Source: Megachile rotundata (lineage: Eukaryota > Arthropoda > Insecta > Hymenoptera > Megachilidae). From it: 64,000 nt of DNA. Made by a program: the position numbers and the translations under genes. Positions 1 through 17,762 of this stretch are shown piece after piece (the stretch's first letter is position 1; every line of letters starts with the position of its first letter). The stretch lies in the NCBI RefSeq assembly GCF_050947335.1, contig NW_027474073.1:1-64000 (forward strand). The letters are read 5' to 3'. The notes under the pieces were generated by a model. It did not search any database. It was not told where the DNA came from and saw nothing but the letters and a program-made list of their open reading frames with translations.

Positions 1-3000
1 ATGCTTATATGATCGATAGAACGACAGTTACTATACTTATTACTGTTATTATTATCAATCTAACTCGTATTATTAGCCATATTATGCTTATATGATCGAT
101 AGAACGACAATTACTGTACTCACTACTCTTAGTGTTATCAATCTAACTCATATTATTAGCCATATTATGCTTATATGATCGATGGAATGAGAATTACTGT
201 ACTCACTACTCTTAGTATTATCACTCTAACTCATATTATTAGCCATATTATGCTTATATGATCGATAGAACGACAATTACTATACTCATTACTCTTATTA
301 TTATCAATCTAACTCATATTATTAGCCATATTGTGCTTATATGATCGATAGAACGACAATTACTATACTTATTACTCTTATTATTATCAATCTAACTCGT
401 ATTATTAGCCATATTATGCTTATATGATCGATAGAACGACAAATACTATACTTATTACTCTTATTATTATCAATCTAACTCATATTATTAACCATATTAT
501 GCTAATATGATCGACAGAACGACAATTACTATACTTATTACACTCACTATTATCAATCTAACTCATATTATTGACCATATTATGCAGATATGATCGATAG
601 CACGACATCTACTATACTTATTACTCTTATTATTATCAACCTAACTCATATTATTAGCCATATTATGCTTACATGATCGATAGAACGACAATTACTATAC
701 TTATTATTCTTATTTTTATCAACCCAACTCATATTATTCGCCATATTATGCTTAAATGATCGATAGAACGACAATTACTATACTTATTACTCTTATTATT
801 ATGAATCTTACTCATATTATTAGCCATGTTATGCTTATATGATCGATAGAACTACAATTACTATACTCATTACTCTTATTATTATCAATCCAACTCATAT
901 TATTACCCATATTATGCTGATATGATCGATAGAACGACATTCACTATACTTATTACACTCACTATTATCAATCTAACTCACATTATTAACCATATTATGC
1001 AGATATGATCGATAGAACGACAATTACTATACTTATTACTCTTATTATTATCATTCTAACTCATATTATTAACCATATTATGCTTATATTATCGATAGAA
1101 CGACAATTACTATACTTATTACTGTTATTATTATCAATCTAACTCATATTATTAGCCATATTATGCTTATATGATCGATAGAATGAGAATTACTATACTC
1201 ACTACTCTTAGTATTATCACTCTAACTCATATTATTAGCCTTATTATGCTTATATGATCGATAGAACGACAATTACTGTACTTATTACTCTTATTATTAT
1301 CAATCTAACTCATATTATTAGCCATATTATGCTTATATGATCGATAGAACGAGAATTACTATACTCACTACTCTTAGTATTATCAATCTAACTCATATTA
1401 TTAGCCATATTATGGTTATATTATCGATAGGACGACAATTACTATACTTATTACTGTTATTATTATGAATCTAACTCATATTATTAACCATATTATGCAG
1501 ATATGATCGATAGAACGAGAATTACTATACTCACTACTCTTAGTATTATCAATCTAACTCATATTATTAGCCATATTATGGTTATATTATCGATAGAACG
1601 ACAATTACTATACTTATTACTGTTATTATTATGAATCTAACTCATATTATTAACCATATTATGCAGATATGATCGATAGGACTACAATTACTATACTCAT
1701 TACTCTTATTATTATCTATCTAACTCATATTATTAGCCATATTATGCTTATATGATCGATAGAACTACAATTACTATACTTATTACTCTTATTATTATCA
1801 ATCCAACTCATATTATTAGCCATATTATGCTTATATGATCGATAGAACGAGAATTACTATACTCACTACCCTTAGTATTATCAATCTAACTCATATTATT
1901 AGCCATATTATGCTTATATTATCGATAGAACGACTATTACTATACTTATTACTCTTATTATTATCAATCTAACTCATATTATTAGCCATATTATGGTTAA
2001 ATGATCGATAGAACGACAATTACTATACTTATTACTCTTATTATTATCAATCTAACTCGTATTATTAGCCATATTATGCTTATATGATCGATAGAACGAC
2101 AAATACTATACTTACTACTCTTATTATTATCAATCTAACTCATATTATTAGCCATATTATGCTTATATTATCGATAGGACGACTTTTACTATACTTATTA
2201 CTCTTATTATTATCAATCTAACTCATATTATTAGCCATATTATGGTTAAATGATCGATAGAACGACAATTACTATACTTATTACTCTTATTATTATCAAT
2301 CTAACTCGTATTATTAGCCATATTATGCTTATATGATCGATAGAACGACAAATACTATACTTACTACTCTTATTATTATCAATCTAACTCATATTATTAG
2401 CCATATTATGCTTATATGATCGATAGAACGACAATTGCTATACTTATTACTCTTATTATTATCAATCTAACTCATATTATTAGCCATATTATGGTTAAAT
2501 GATCGATAGAACGACAATTACTATACTTATTACTCTTATTATTATCAATCTAACTCGTATTATTAGCCATATTATGCTTATATGATCGATAGAACGACAA
2601 ATACTATACTTACTACTCCTATTATTATCAATCTAACTCATATTATTAGCCATATTATGCTTATATGATCGATAGAACGACAATTACTATACTCACTACT
2701 CTTAGTATTTTCAATCTAACTCATATTATTAGCCATATTATTATTATATGATCGATAGAACGAGAATTACTCTACTCACTACTCTTAGTATTATCAATCT
2801 AACTCATATTATTAGCCATATTATGCTTATATTATCGATAGAACGACAATTACTATACTTATTACTGTTATTATTATAAATCTTACTCATATTATTAGCC
2901 ATATTATGCTTAAATGACCGATAGAACGACAATTACTATACTTATTACTCTTATTATTATTAATCTAACTCATATTATTACCCATATTATGCTGATATGA

Positions 3001-6000
3001 TCGATAGAACGACAAATACTATACTTATTACTCTTATTATTATCAATCTAACTCATATTATTAACCATATTATGCAGATATGATAGATAGAACGACAATT
3101 ACTATACTTATTACTCTTATTATTATCATTCTAACTCATATTATCAACCATATTATGCTTATATGATCGATAGAACGACCGTTACTATACTTATTACTCT
3201 TATTATTATCAATCTAACTCGTATTATTAGCCATATTATGCTTATATGATCGATAGAACGACAATTACTGTACTCACTACTCTTAGTGTTATCAATCTAA
3301 CTCATATTATTAGCCATATTATGCTTATATTATCGATAGAACGACAATTACTGTACTTATTACTGCTATTATTATCAATCTAACTCATATTATTAGCCAT
3401 ATTATGCTTATATGATCGATGGAATGAGAATTACTGTACTCACTACTCTTAGTATTATCACTCTAACTCATATTATTAGCCATATTATGCTTATATGATC
3501 GATAGAACGACAATTACTATACTTATTACTCTTATTATTATGAATCTAACTCATGTTATTAGCCATATTGTGCTAATATGAGCGATAGAACGACAATTAC
3601 TATATTTATTACACTCACTATTATCAATCTAACTCATATTATTAACCATATTATGCAGATATGATCGATAGAACGACAATTACTATACTCATTACTCTTA
3701 TTATTATCAATCCAACTCATGCTATTAGCCATATTATGGTTATATGATCGATATAACGACAATTACTATACTTATTACTCTTATTATTATCAATCTAACT
3801 CATACTGTTAACCATATTATGCAGATATGATCGATAGAACGACAATTACTATACTCATTACTCTTATTATTATCAATCTAACTCATATTATTAGCCATAT
3901 TGTGCTTATATGATCGATAGAACGACAATTACTATACTTATTACTCTTATTATTATCAATCTAACTCGTATTATTAGCCATATTATGCTTATATGATCGA
4001 TAGAACGACAAATACTATACTTATTACTCTTATTATTATCAATCTAACTCATATTATTAACCATATTATGCTAATATGATCGACAGAACGACAATTACTA
4101 TACTTATTACACTCACTATTATCAATCTAACTCATATTATTGACCATATTATGCAGATATGATCGATAGCACGACATCTACTATACTTATTACTCTTATT
4201 ATTATGAACCTAACTCATATTATTAGCCATATTATGCTTACATGATCGATAGAGCGACAATTACTATACTTATTACTGTTATTATTATCAATCTAACTCA
4301 TATTATTAGCCATATTATGCTTATATGATCGATAGAATGAGAATTACTATACTCACTACTCTTAGTATTATCACTCTAACTCATATTATTAGCCTTATTA
4401 TGCTTATATGATCGATAGAACGACAATTACTGTACTTATTACTCTTATTATTATCAATCTAACTCATATTATTAGCCATATTATGCTTATATGATCGATA
4501 GAACGAGAATTACTATACTCACTACTCTTAGTATTATCAATCTAACTCATATTATTAGCCATATTATGGTTATATTATCGATAGAACGACAATTACTATA
4601 CTTATTACTGTTATTATTATGAATCTAACTCATATTATTAACCATATTATGCAGATATGATCGATAGAACGACAATTACTATACTTATTACTGTTATTAT
4701 TATCAATCTAACTCATATTATTAGCCATATTATGCTTATATGATCGATAGAATGAGAATTACTATACTCACTACTCTTAGTATTATCACTCTAACTCATA
4801 TTATTAGCCTTATTATGCTTATATGATCGATAGAACGACAATTACTGTACTTATTACTCTTATTATTATCAATCTAACTCATATTATTAGCCATATTATG
4901 CTTATATGATCGATAGAACGAGAATTACTATACTCACTACTCTTAGTATTATCAATCTAACTCATATTATTAGCCATATTATGGTTATATTATCGATAGA
5001 ACGACAATTACTATACTTATTACTGTTATTATTATGAATCTAACTCATATTATTAACCATATTATGCAGATATGATCGATAGAACGAGAATTACTATACT
5101 CACTACTCTTAGTATTATCAATCTAACTCATATTATTAGCCATATTATGGTTATATTATCGATAGAACGACAATTACTATACTTATTACTGTTATCATTA
5201 TGAATCTAACTCATATTATTAACCATATTATGCAGATATGATCGATAGGACTACAATTACTATACTCATTACTCTTATTATTATCTATCTAACTCATATT
5301 ATTAGCCATATTATGCTTATATGAACGATAGAACTACAATTACTATACTTATTACTCTTATTATTATCAATCCAACTCATATTATTAGCCATATTATGCT
5401 TATATGATCGATAGAACGAGAATTACTATACTCACTACCCTTAGTATTATCAATCTAACTCATATTATTAGCCATATTATGCTTATATTATCGATAGAAC
5501 GACTATTACTATACTTATTACTCTTATTATTATCAATCTAACTCATATTATTAGCCATATTATGGTTAAATGATCGATAGAACGACAATTACTATACTTA
5601 TTACTCTTATTATTATCAATCTAACTCGTATTATTAGCCATATTATGCTTATATGATCGATAGAACGACAAATACTATACTTACTACTCTTATTATTATC
5701 AATCTAACTCATATTATTAGCCATATTATGCTTATATGATCGATAGAACGACAATTGCTATACTTATTACTCTTATTATTATCAATCTAACTCATACTAT
5801 TAGCCATATTATGGTTAAATGATCGATAGAACAACAATTACTATACTTATTACTCTTATTATTATGAATCTAACTCGTATTATTAGCCATATTATGCTTA
5901 TATGATCGATAGAACGACAAATACTATACTTACTACTCTTATTATTATCAATCTAACTCATATTATTAGCCATATTATGCTTATATGATCGATAGAACGA

Positions 6001-9000
6001 CAATTACTATACTCATTACTCTTATTATTATCAATCCAACTCATGCTATTAGCCATATTATGGTTATATGATCGATATAACGACAATTACTATACTTATT
6101 ACTCTTATTATTATCAATCTAACTCATACTGTTAACCATATTATGCAGATATGATCGATAGAACGACAATTACTATACTCATTACTCTTATTATTATCAA
6201 TCTAACTCATATTATTAGCCATATTGTGCTTATATGATCGATAGAACGACAATTACTATACTTATTACTCTTATTATTATCAATCTAACTCATATTATTA
6301 GCCATATTATGCTTATATGATCGATAGAACGACAATTACTATACTTATTACTGTTATTATTATCAATCTAACTCATATTATTAGCCATATTATGCTTATA
6401 TGATCGATAGAATGAGAATTACTATACTCACTACTCTTAGTATTATCACTCTAACTCATATTATTAGCCTTATTATGCTTATATGATCGATAGAACGACA
6501 ATTACTGTACTTATTACTCTTATTATTATCAATCTAACTCATATTATTAGCCATATTATGCTTATATGATCGATAGAACGAGAATTACTATACTCACTAC
6601 TCTTAGTATTATCAATCTAACTCATATTATTAGCCATATTATGGTTATATTATCGATAGAACGACAATTACTATACTTATTACTGTTATTATTATGAATC
6701 TAACTCATATTATTAACCATATTATGCAGATATGATCGATAGAACGAGAATTACTATACTCACTACTCTTAGTATTATCAATCTAACTCATATTATTAGC
6801 CATATTATGGTTATATTATCGATAGAACGACAATTACTATACTTATTACTGTTATCATTATGAATCTAACTCATATTATTAACCATATTATGCAGATATG
6901 ATCGATAGGACTACAATTACTATACTTATTACTCTTATTATTATCAATCCAACTCATATTATTAGCCATATTATGCTTATATGATCGATAGAACGAGAAT
7001 TACTATACTCACTACCCTTAGTATTATCAATCTAACTCATATTATTAGCCATATTATGCTTATATTATCGATAGAACGACTATTACTATACTTATTACTC
7101 TTATTATTATCAATCTAACTCATATTATTAGCCATATTATGGTTAAATGATCGATAGAACGACAATTACTATACTTATTACTCTTATTATTATCAATCTA
7201 ACTCGTATTATTAGCCATATTATGCTTATATGATCGATAGAACGACAAATACTATACTTACTACTCTTATTATTATCAATCTAACTCATATTATTAGCCA
7301 TATTATGCTTATATGATCGATAGAACGACAATTGCTATACTTATTACTCTTATTATTATCAATCTAACTCATATTATTAGCCATATTATGGTTAAATGAT
7401 CGATAGAACGACAATTACTATACTTATTACTCTTATTATTATGAATCTAACTCGTATTATTAGCCATATTATGCTTATATGATCGATAGAACGAGAATTA
7501 CTATACTCACTACCCTTAGTATTATCAATCTAACTCATATTATTAGCCATATTATGCTTATATTATCGATAGAACGACTATTACTATACTTATTACTCTT
7601 ATTATTATCAATCTAACTCATATTATTAGCCATATTATGGTTAAATGATCGATAGAACGACAATTACTATACTTATTACTCTTATTATTATCAATCTAAC
7701 TCGTATTATTAGCCATATTATGCTTATATGATCGATAGAACGACAAATACTATACTTACTACTCTTATTATTATCAATCTAACTCATATTATTAGCCATA
7801 TTATGCTTATATGATCGATAGAACGACAATTGCTATACTTATTACTCTTATTATTATCAATCTAACTCATATTATTAGCCATATTATGGTTAAATGATCG
7901 ATAGAACGACAATTACTATACTTATTACTCTTATTATTATGAATCTAACTCGTATTATTAGCCATATTATGCTTATATGATCGATAGAACGACAAATACT
8001 ATACTTACTACTCTTATTATTATCAATCTAACTCATATTATTAGCCATATTATGCTTATATGATCGATAGAACGACAATTACTATACTCACTACTCTTAG
8101 TATTTTCAATCTAACTCATATTATTAGCCATATTATTATTATATGATCGATAGAACGAGAATTACTCTACTCACTACTCTTAGTATTATCAATCTAACTC
8201 ATATTATTAGCCATATTATGCTTATATTATCGATAGGACGACTTTTACTATACTTATTACTCTTATTATTATCAATCTAACTCATATTATTAGCCATATT
8301 ATGCTTATATGATCGATAGAACGACAATTACTATACTTATTACTCTTATTATTATGAATCTAACTCATGTTATTAGCCATATTGTGCTAATATGAGAGAT
8401 AGAACGACGATTACTATATTTATTACACTCACTATTATCAATCTAACTCATATTATTAACCATATTATGCAGATATGATCGATAGAACGACAATTACTAT
8501 ACTCATTACTCTTATTATTATCAATCCAACTCATGCTATTAGCCATATTATGGTTATATGATCGATATAACGACAATTACTATACTTATTACTCTTATTA
8601 TTATCAATCTAACTCATACTGTTAACCATATTATGCAGATATGATCGATAGAACGACAATTACTATACTCATTACTCTTATTATTATCAATCTAACTCAT
8701 ATTATTAGCCATATTGTGCTTATATGATCGATTGAACGACAATTACTATACTTATTACTCTTATTATTATCAATCTAACTCGTATTATTAGCCATATTAT
8801 GCTTATATGATCGATAGAACGACAAATACTATACTTATTACTCTTATTATTATCAATCTAACTCATATTATTAACCATATTATGCTAATATGATCGACAG
8901 AACGACAATTACTATACTTATTACACTCACTATTATCAATCTAACTCATATTATTGACCATATTATGCAGATATGATCGATAGCACGACATCTACTATAC

Positions 9001-9794
9001 TTATTACTCTTATTATTATCAACCTAACTCATATTATTAGCCATATTATGCTTATATGATCGATAGAACGACAATTGCTATACTTATTACTCTTATTATT
9101 ATCAATCTAACTCATATTATTAGCCATATTAAGGTTAAATGATCGATAGAACGACAATTACTATACTTATTACTCTTATTATTATCAATCTAACTCGTAT
9201 TATTAGCCATATTATGCTTATATGATCGATAGAACGACAAATACTATACTTACTACTCCTATTATTATCAATCTAACTCATATTATTAGCCATATTATGC
9301 TTATATGATCGATAGAACGACAATTACTATACTCACTACTCTTAGTATTTTCAATCTAACTCATATTATTAGCCATATTATTATTATATGATCGATAGAA
9401 CTCGAATTACTCTACTCACTACTCTTAGTATTATCAATCTAACTCATATTATTAGCCATATTATGTTTATATTATCGATAGAACGACAATTACTATACTT
9501 ATTACTGTTATTAATATAAATCTTACTCATATTATTAGCCATATTATGCTTAAATGACCGATAGAACGACAATTACTATACTTATTACTCTTATTATTAT
9601 TAATCTAACTCATATTATTACCCATATTATGCTGATATGATCGATAGAACGACAAATACTATACTTATTACTCTTATTATTATCAATCTAACTCATATTA
9701 TTAACCATATTATGCAGATATGATAGATAGAACGACAATTACTATACTTATTACTCTTATTATTATCATTCTAACTCATATTATTAACCATATT
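1..9794 (+). repeat. Higher-order repeat, copy 1 (118 monomers)
   Basis: Exactly 118 x 83 bp. The string of variant monomers that starts with the A27G unit at 1 starts again at 9795 and 22494. Copy 1 follows copy 2 monomer for monomer with a constant offset of 9794 up to about 8300, then with an offset of 12,699 to its end, so it lacks 35 monomers present in copy 2. Shared rare markers include the A26T/A27T unit near 2177 and 11971, the GAGCGAC form near 4252 and 14046, and ACTCGAATT near 9400 and 22100. Only scattered point differences were seen, for example ATCAACC near 3154 against ATTAACC in copy 2. Confidence 0.9.
4237..5066 (+). repeat. Tandem duplication of about 5 monomers in copy 1
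   Basis: The AATGAG monomer at 4336 recurs at 4751, 415 bp (5 x 83) later, with the same neighbours: C45G unit, AATGAG unit with GCCTTATT, A33G unit, CGAGAATT unit and G11T unit with C56G. A further copy of the run begins 1660 bp (20 monomers) after the second, with AATGAG at 6411. The same layout is present in copy 2, shifted by 9794. Edges are given to within about one monomer. Confidence 0.75.
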
Positions 9795-12700
9795 ATGCTT
9801 ATATGATCGATAGAACGACAGTTACTATACTTATTACTGTTATTATTATCAATCTAACTCGTATTATTAGCCATATTATGCTTATATGATCGATAGAACG
9901 ACAATTACTGTACTCACTACTCTTAGTGTTATCAATCTAACTCATATTATTAGCCATATTATGCTTATATGATCGATGGAATGAGAATTACTGTACTCAC
10001 TACTCTTAGTATTATCACTCTAACTCATATTATTAGCCATATTATGCTTATATGATCGATAGAACGACAATTACTATACTCATTACTCTTATTATTATCA
10101 ATCTAACTCATATTATTAGCCATATTGTGCTTATATGATCGATAGAACGACAATTACTATACTTATTACTCTTATTATTATCAATCTAACTCGTATTATT
10201 AGCCATATTATGCTTATATGATCGATAGAACGACAAATACTATACTTATTACTCTTATTATTATCAATCTAACTCATATTATTAACCATATTATGCTAAT
10301 ATGATCGACAGAACGACAATTACTATACTTATTACACTCACTATTATCAATCTAACTCATATTATTGACCATATTATGCAGATATGATCGATAGCACGAC
10401 ATCTACTATACTTATTACTCTTATTATTATCAACCTAACTCATATTATTAGCCATATTATGCTTACATGATCGATAGAACGACAATTACTATACTTATTA
10501 TTCTTATTTTTATCAACCCAACTCATATTATTCGCCATATTATGCTTAAATGATCGATAGAACGACAATTACTATACTTATTACTCTTATTATTATGAAT
10601 CTTACTCATATTATTAGCCATGTTATGCTTATATGATCGATAGAACTACAATTACTATACTCATTACTCTTATTATTATCAATCCAACTCATATTATTAC
10701 CCATATTATGCTGATATGATCGATAGAACGACATTCACTATACTTATTACACTCACTATTATCAATCTAACTCACATTATTAACCATATTATGCAGATAT
10801 GATCGATAGAACGACAATTACTATACTTATTACTCTTATTATTATCATTCTAACTCATATTATTAACCATATTATGCTTATATTATCGATAGAACGACAA
10901 TTACTATACTTATTACTGTTATTATTATCAATCTAACTCATATTATTAGCCATATTATGCTTATATGATCGATAGAATGAGAATTACTATACTCACTACT
11001 CTTAGTATTATCACTCTAACTCATATTATTAGCCTTATTATGCTTATATGATCGATAGAACGACAATTACTGTACTTATTACTCTTATTATTATCAATCT
11101 AACTCATATTATTAGCCATATTATGCTTATATGATCGATAGAACGAGAATTACTATACTCACTACTCTTAGTATTATCAATCTAACTCATATTATTAGCC
11201 ATATTATGGTTATATTATCGATAGGACGACAATTACTATACTTATTACTGTTATTATTATGAATCTAACTCATATTATTAACCATATTATGCAGATATGA
11301 TCGATAGAACGAGAATTACTATACTCACTACTCTTAGTATTATCAATCTAACTCATATTATTAGCCATATTATGGTTATATTATCGATAGAACGACAATT
11401 ACTATACTTATTACTGTTATTATTATGAATCTAACTCATATTATTAACCATATTATGCAGATATGATCGATAGGACTACAATTACTATACTCATTACTCT
11501 TATTATTATCTATCTAACTCATATTATTAGCCATATTATGCTTATATGATCGATAGAACTACAATTACTATACTTATTACTCTTATTATTATCAATCCAA
11601 CTCATATTATTAGCCATATTATGCTTATATGATCGATAGAACGAGAATTACTATACTCACTACCCTTAGTATTATCAATCTAACTCATATTATTAGCCAT
11701 ATTATGCTTATATTATCGATAGAACGACTATTACTATACTTATTACTCTTATTATTATCAATCTAACTCATATTATTAGCCATATTATGGTTAAATGATC
11801 GATAGAACGACAATTACTATACTTATTACTCTTATTATTATCAATCTAACTCGTATTATTAGCCATATTATGCTTATATGATCGATAGAACGACAAATAC
11901 TATACTTACTACTCTTATTATTATCAATCTAACTCATATTATTAGCCATATTATGCTTATATTATCGATAGGACGACTTTTACTATACTTATTACTCTTA
12001 TTATTATCAATCTAACTCATATTATTAGCCATATTATGGTTAAATGATCGATAGAACGACAATTACTATACTTATTACTCTTATTATTATCAATCTAACT
12101 CGTATTATTAGCCATATTATGCTTATATGATCGATAGAACGACAAATACTATACTTACTACTCTTATTATTATCAATCTAACTCATATTATTAGCCATAT
12201 TATGCTTATATGATCGATAGAACGACAATTGCTATACTTATTACTCTTATTATTATCAATCTAACTCATATTATTAGCCATATTATGGTTAAATGATCGA
12301 TAGAACGACAATTACTATACTTATTACTCTTATTATTATCAATCTAACTCGTATTATTAGCCATATTATGCTTATATGATCGATAGAACGACAAATACTA
12401 TACTTACTACTCCTATTATTATCAATCTAACTCATATTATTAGCCATATTATGCTTATATGATCGATAGAACGACAATTACTATACTCACTACTCTTAGT
12501 ATTTTCAATCTAACTCATATTATTAGCCATATTATTATTATATGATCGATAGAACGAGAATTACTCTACTCACTACTCTTAGTATTATCAATCTAACTCA
12601 TATTATTAGCCATATTATGCTTATATTATCGATAGAACGACAATTACTATACTTATTACTGTTATTATTATAAATCTTACTCATATTATTAGCCATATTA

Positions 12701-15700
12701 TGCTTAAATGACCGATAGAACGACAATTACTATACTTATTACTCTTATTATTATTAATCTAACTCATATTATTACCCATATTATGCTGATATGATCGATA
12801 GAACGACAAATACTATACTTATTACTCTTATTATTATCAATCTAACTCATATTATTAACCATATTATGCAGATATGATAGATAGAACGACAATTACTATA
12901 CTTATTACTCTTATTATTATCATTCTAACTCATATTATTAACCATATTATGCTTATATGATCGATAGAACGACCGTTACTATACTTATTACTCTTATTAT
13001 TATCAATCTAACTCGTATTATTAGCCATATTATGCTTATATGATCGATAGAACGACAATTACTGTACTCACTACTCTTAGTGTTATCAATCTAACTCATA
13101 TTATTAGCCATATTATGCTTATATTATCGATAGAACGACAATTACTGTACTTATTACTGCTATTATTATCAATCTAACTCATATTATTAGCCATATTATG
13201 CTTATATGATCGATGGAATGAGAATTACTGTACTCACTACTCTTAGTATTATCACTCTAACTCATATTATTAGCCATATTATGCTTATATGATCGATAGA
13301 ACGACAATTACTATACTTATTACTCTTATTATTATGAATCTAACTCATGTTATTAGCCATATTGTGCTAATATGAGCGATAGAACGACAATTACTATATT
13401 TATTACACTCACTATTATCAATCTAACTCATATTATTAACCATATTATGCAGATATGATCGATAGAACGACAATTACTATACTCATTACTCTTATTATTA
13501 TCAATCCAACTCATGCTATTAGCCATATTATGGTTATATGATCGATATAACGACAATTACTATACTTATTACTCTTATTATTATCAATCTAACTCATACT
13601 GTTAACCATATTATGCAGATATGATCGATAGAACGACAATTACTATACTCATTACTCTTATTATTATCAATCTAACTCATATTATTAGCCATATTGTGCT
13701 TATATGATCGATAGAACGACAATTACTATACTTATTACTCTTATTATTATCAATCTAACTCGTATTATTAGCCATATTATGCTTATATGATCGATAGAAC
13801 GACAAATACTATACTTATTACTCTTATTATTATCAATCTAACTCATATTATTAACCATATTATGCTAATATGATCGACAGAACGACAATTACTATACTTA
13901 TTACACTCACTATTATCAATCTAACTCATATTATTGACCATATTATGCAGATATGATCGATAGCACGACATCTACTATACTTATTACTCTTATTATTATG
14001 AACCTAACTCATATTATTAGCCATATTATGCTTACATGATCGATAGAGCGACAATTACTATACTTATTACTGTTATTATTATCAATCTAACTCATATTAT
14101 TAGCCATATTATGCTTATATGATCGATAGAATGAGAATTACTATACTCACTACTCTTAGTATTATCACTCTAACTCATATTATTAGCCTTATTATGCTTA
14201 TATGATCGATAGAACGACAATTACTGTACTTATTACTCTTATTATTATCAATCTAACTCATATTATTAGCCATATTATGCTTATATGATCGATAGAACGA
14301 GAATTACTATACTCACTACTCTTAGTATTATCAATCTAACTCATATTATTAGCCATATTATGGTTATATTATCGATAGAACGACAATTACTATACTTATT
14401 ACTGTTATTATTATGAATCTAACTCATATTATTAACCATATTATGCAGATATGATCGATAGAACGACAATTACTATACTTATTACTGTTATTATTATCAA
14501 TCTAACTCATATTATTAGCCATATTATGCTTATATGATCGATAGAATGAGAATTACTATACTCACTACTCTTAGTATTATCACTCTAACTCATATTATTA
14601 GCCTTATTATGCTTATATGATCGATAGAACGACAATTACTGTACTTATTACTCTTATTATTATCAATCTAACTCATATTATTAGCCATATTATGCTTATA
14701 TGATCGATAGAACGGGAATTACTATACTCACTACTCTTAGTATTATCAATCTAACTCATATTATTAGCCATATTATGGTTATATTATCGATAGAACGACA
14801 ATTACTATACTTATTACTGTTATTATTATGAATCTAACTCATATTATTAACCATATTATGCAGATATGATCGATAGAACGAGAATTACTATACTCACTAC
14901 TCTTAGTATTATCAATCTAACTCATATTATTAGCCATATTATGGTTATATTATCGATAGAACGACAATTACTATACTTATTACTGTTATCATTATGAATC
15001 TAACTCATATTATTAACCATATTATGCAGATATGATCGATAGGACTACAATTACTATACTCATTACTCTTATTATTATCTATCTAACTCATATTATTAGC
15101 CATATTATGCTTATATGAACGATAGAACTACAATTACTATACTTATTACTCTTATTATTATCAATCCAACTCATATTATTAGCCATATTATGCTTATATG
15201 ATCGATAGAACGAGAATTACTATACTCACTACCCTTAGTATTATCAATCTAACTCATATTATTAGCCATATTATGCTTATATTATCGATAGAACGACTAT
15301 TACTATACTTATTACTCTTATTATTATCAATCTAACTCATATTATTAGCCATATTATGGTTAAATGATCGATAGAACGACAATTACTATACTTATTACTC
15401 TTATTATTATCAATCTAACTCGTATTATTAGCCATATTATGCTTATATGATCGATAGAACGACAAATACTATACTTACTACTCTTATTATTATCAATCTA
15501 ACTCATATTATTAGCCATATTATGCTTATATGATCGATAGAACGACAATTGCTATACTTATTACTCTTATTATTATCAATCTAACTCATACTATTAGCCA
15601 TATTATGGTTAAATGATCGATAGAACAACAATTACTATACTTATTACTCTTATTATTATGAATCTAACTCGTATTATTAGCCATATTATGCTTATATGAT

Positions 15701-16766
15701 CGATAGAACGACAAATACTATACTTACTACTCTTATTATTATCAATCTAACTCATATTATTAGCCATATTATGCTTATATGATCGATAGAACGACAATTA
15801 CTATACTCATTACTCTTATTATTATCAATCCAACTCATGCTATTAGCCATATTATGGTTATATGATCGATATAACGACAATTACTATACTTATTACTCTT
15901 ATTATTATCAATCTAACTCATACTGTTAACCATATTATGCAGATATGATCGATAGAACGACAATTACTATACTCATTACTCTTATTATTATCAATCTAAC
16001 TCATATTATTAGCCATATTGTGCTTATATGATCGATAGAACGACAATTACTATACTTATTACTCTTATTATTATCAATCTAACTCATATTATTAGCCATA
16101 TTATGCTTATATGATCGATAGAACGACAATTACTATACTTATTACTGTTATTATTATCAATCTAACTCATATTATTAGCCATATTATGCTTATATGATCG
16201 ATAGAATGAGAATTACTATACTCACTACTCTTAGTATTATCACTCTAACTCATATTATTAGCCTTATTATGCTTATATGATCGATAGAACGACAATTACT
16301 GTACTTATTACTCTTATTATTATCAATCTAACTCATATTATTAGCCATATTATGCTTATATGATCGATAGAACGAGAATTACTATACTCACTACTCTTAG
16401 TATTATCAATCTAACTCATATTATTAGCCATATTATGGTTATATTATCGATAGAACGACAATTACTATACTTATTACTGTTATTATTATGAATCTAACTC
16501 ATATTATTAACCATATTATGCAGATATGATCGATAGAACGAGAATTACTATACTCACTACTCTTAGTATTATCAATCTAACTCATATTATTAGCCATATT
16601 ATGGTTATATTATCGATAGAACGACAATTACTATACTTATTACTGTTATCATTATGAATCTAACTCATATTATTAACCATATTATGCAGATATGATCGAT
16701 AGGACTACAATTACTATACTTATTACTCTTATTATTATCAATCCAACTCATATTATTAGCCATATT

Positions 16767-17762
16767 ATGCTTATATGATCGATAGAACGAGAATTACTAT
16801 ACTCACTACCCTTAGTATTATCAATCTAACTCATATTATTAGCCATATTATGCTTATATTATCGATAGAACGACTATTACTATACTTATTACTCTTATTA
16901 TTATCAATCTAACTCATATTATTAGCCATATTATGGTTAAATGATCGATAGAACGACAATTACTATACTTATTACTCTTATTATTATCAATCTAACTCGT
17001 ATTATTAGCCATATTATGCTTATATGATCGATAGAACGACAAATACTATACTTACTACTCTTATTATTATCAATCTAACTCATATTATTAGCCATATTAT
17101 GCTTATATGATCGATAGAACGACAATTGCTATACTTATTACTCTTATTATTATCAATCTAACTCATATTATTAGCCATATTATGGTTAAATGATCGATAG
17201 AACGACAATTACTATACTTATTACTCTTATTATTATGAATCTAACTCGTATTATTAGCCATATTATGCTTATATGATCGATAGAACGAGAATTACTATAC
17301 TCACTACCCTTAGTATTATCAATCTAACTCATATTATTAGCCATATTATGCTTATATTATCGATAGAACGACTATTACTATACTTATTACTCTTATTATT
17401 ATCAATCTAACTCATATTATTAGCCATATTATGGTTAAATGATCGATAGAACGACAATTACTATACTTATTACTCTTATTATTATCAATCTAACTCGTAT
17501 TATTAGCCATATTATGCTTATATGATCGATAGAACGACAAATACTATACTTACTACTCTTATTATTATCAATCTAACTCATATTATTAGCCATATTATGC
17601 TTATATGATCGATAGAACGACAATTGCTATACTTATTACTCTTATTATTATCAATCTAACTCATATTATTAGCCATATTATGGTTAAATGATCGATAGAA
17701 CGACAATTACTATACTTATTACTCTTATTATTATGAATCTAACTCGTATTATTAGCCATATT
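16767..17762 (+). repeat. Tandem duplication of 6 monomers (498 bp x 2)
   Basis: Units 16767-17264 and 17265-17762 have the same six variant monomers in order: C25G with CTACCCTTAG; G11T with ACTATTAC; C4G/T8A with A67G; T28A with T40C; A30G; and C4G/T8A with C56G and A67G. The same pair lies in copy 1 at 6973-7470 and 7471-7968, so the duplication predates the duplication of the large unit. Confidence 0.85.

Noticed and set aside
707..730. Pol III terminator-like T5 run in ATTCTTATTTTTATC units
   Set aside because: The T5 run recurs in one monomer class (also near 10500, 23200, 27020, 46610 and others). There is no recognisable A or B box and no RNA gene upstream.
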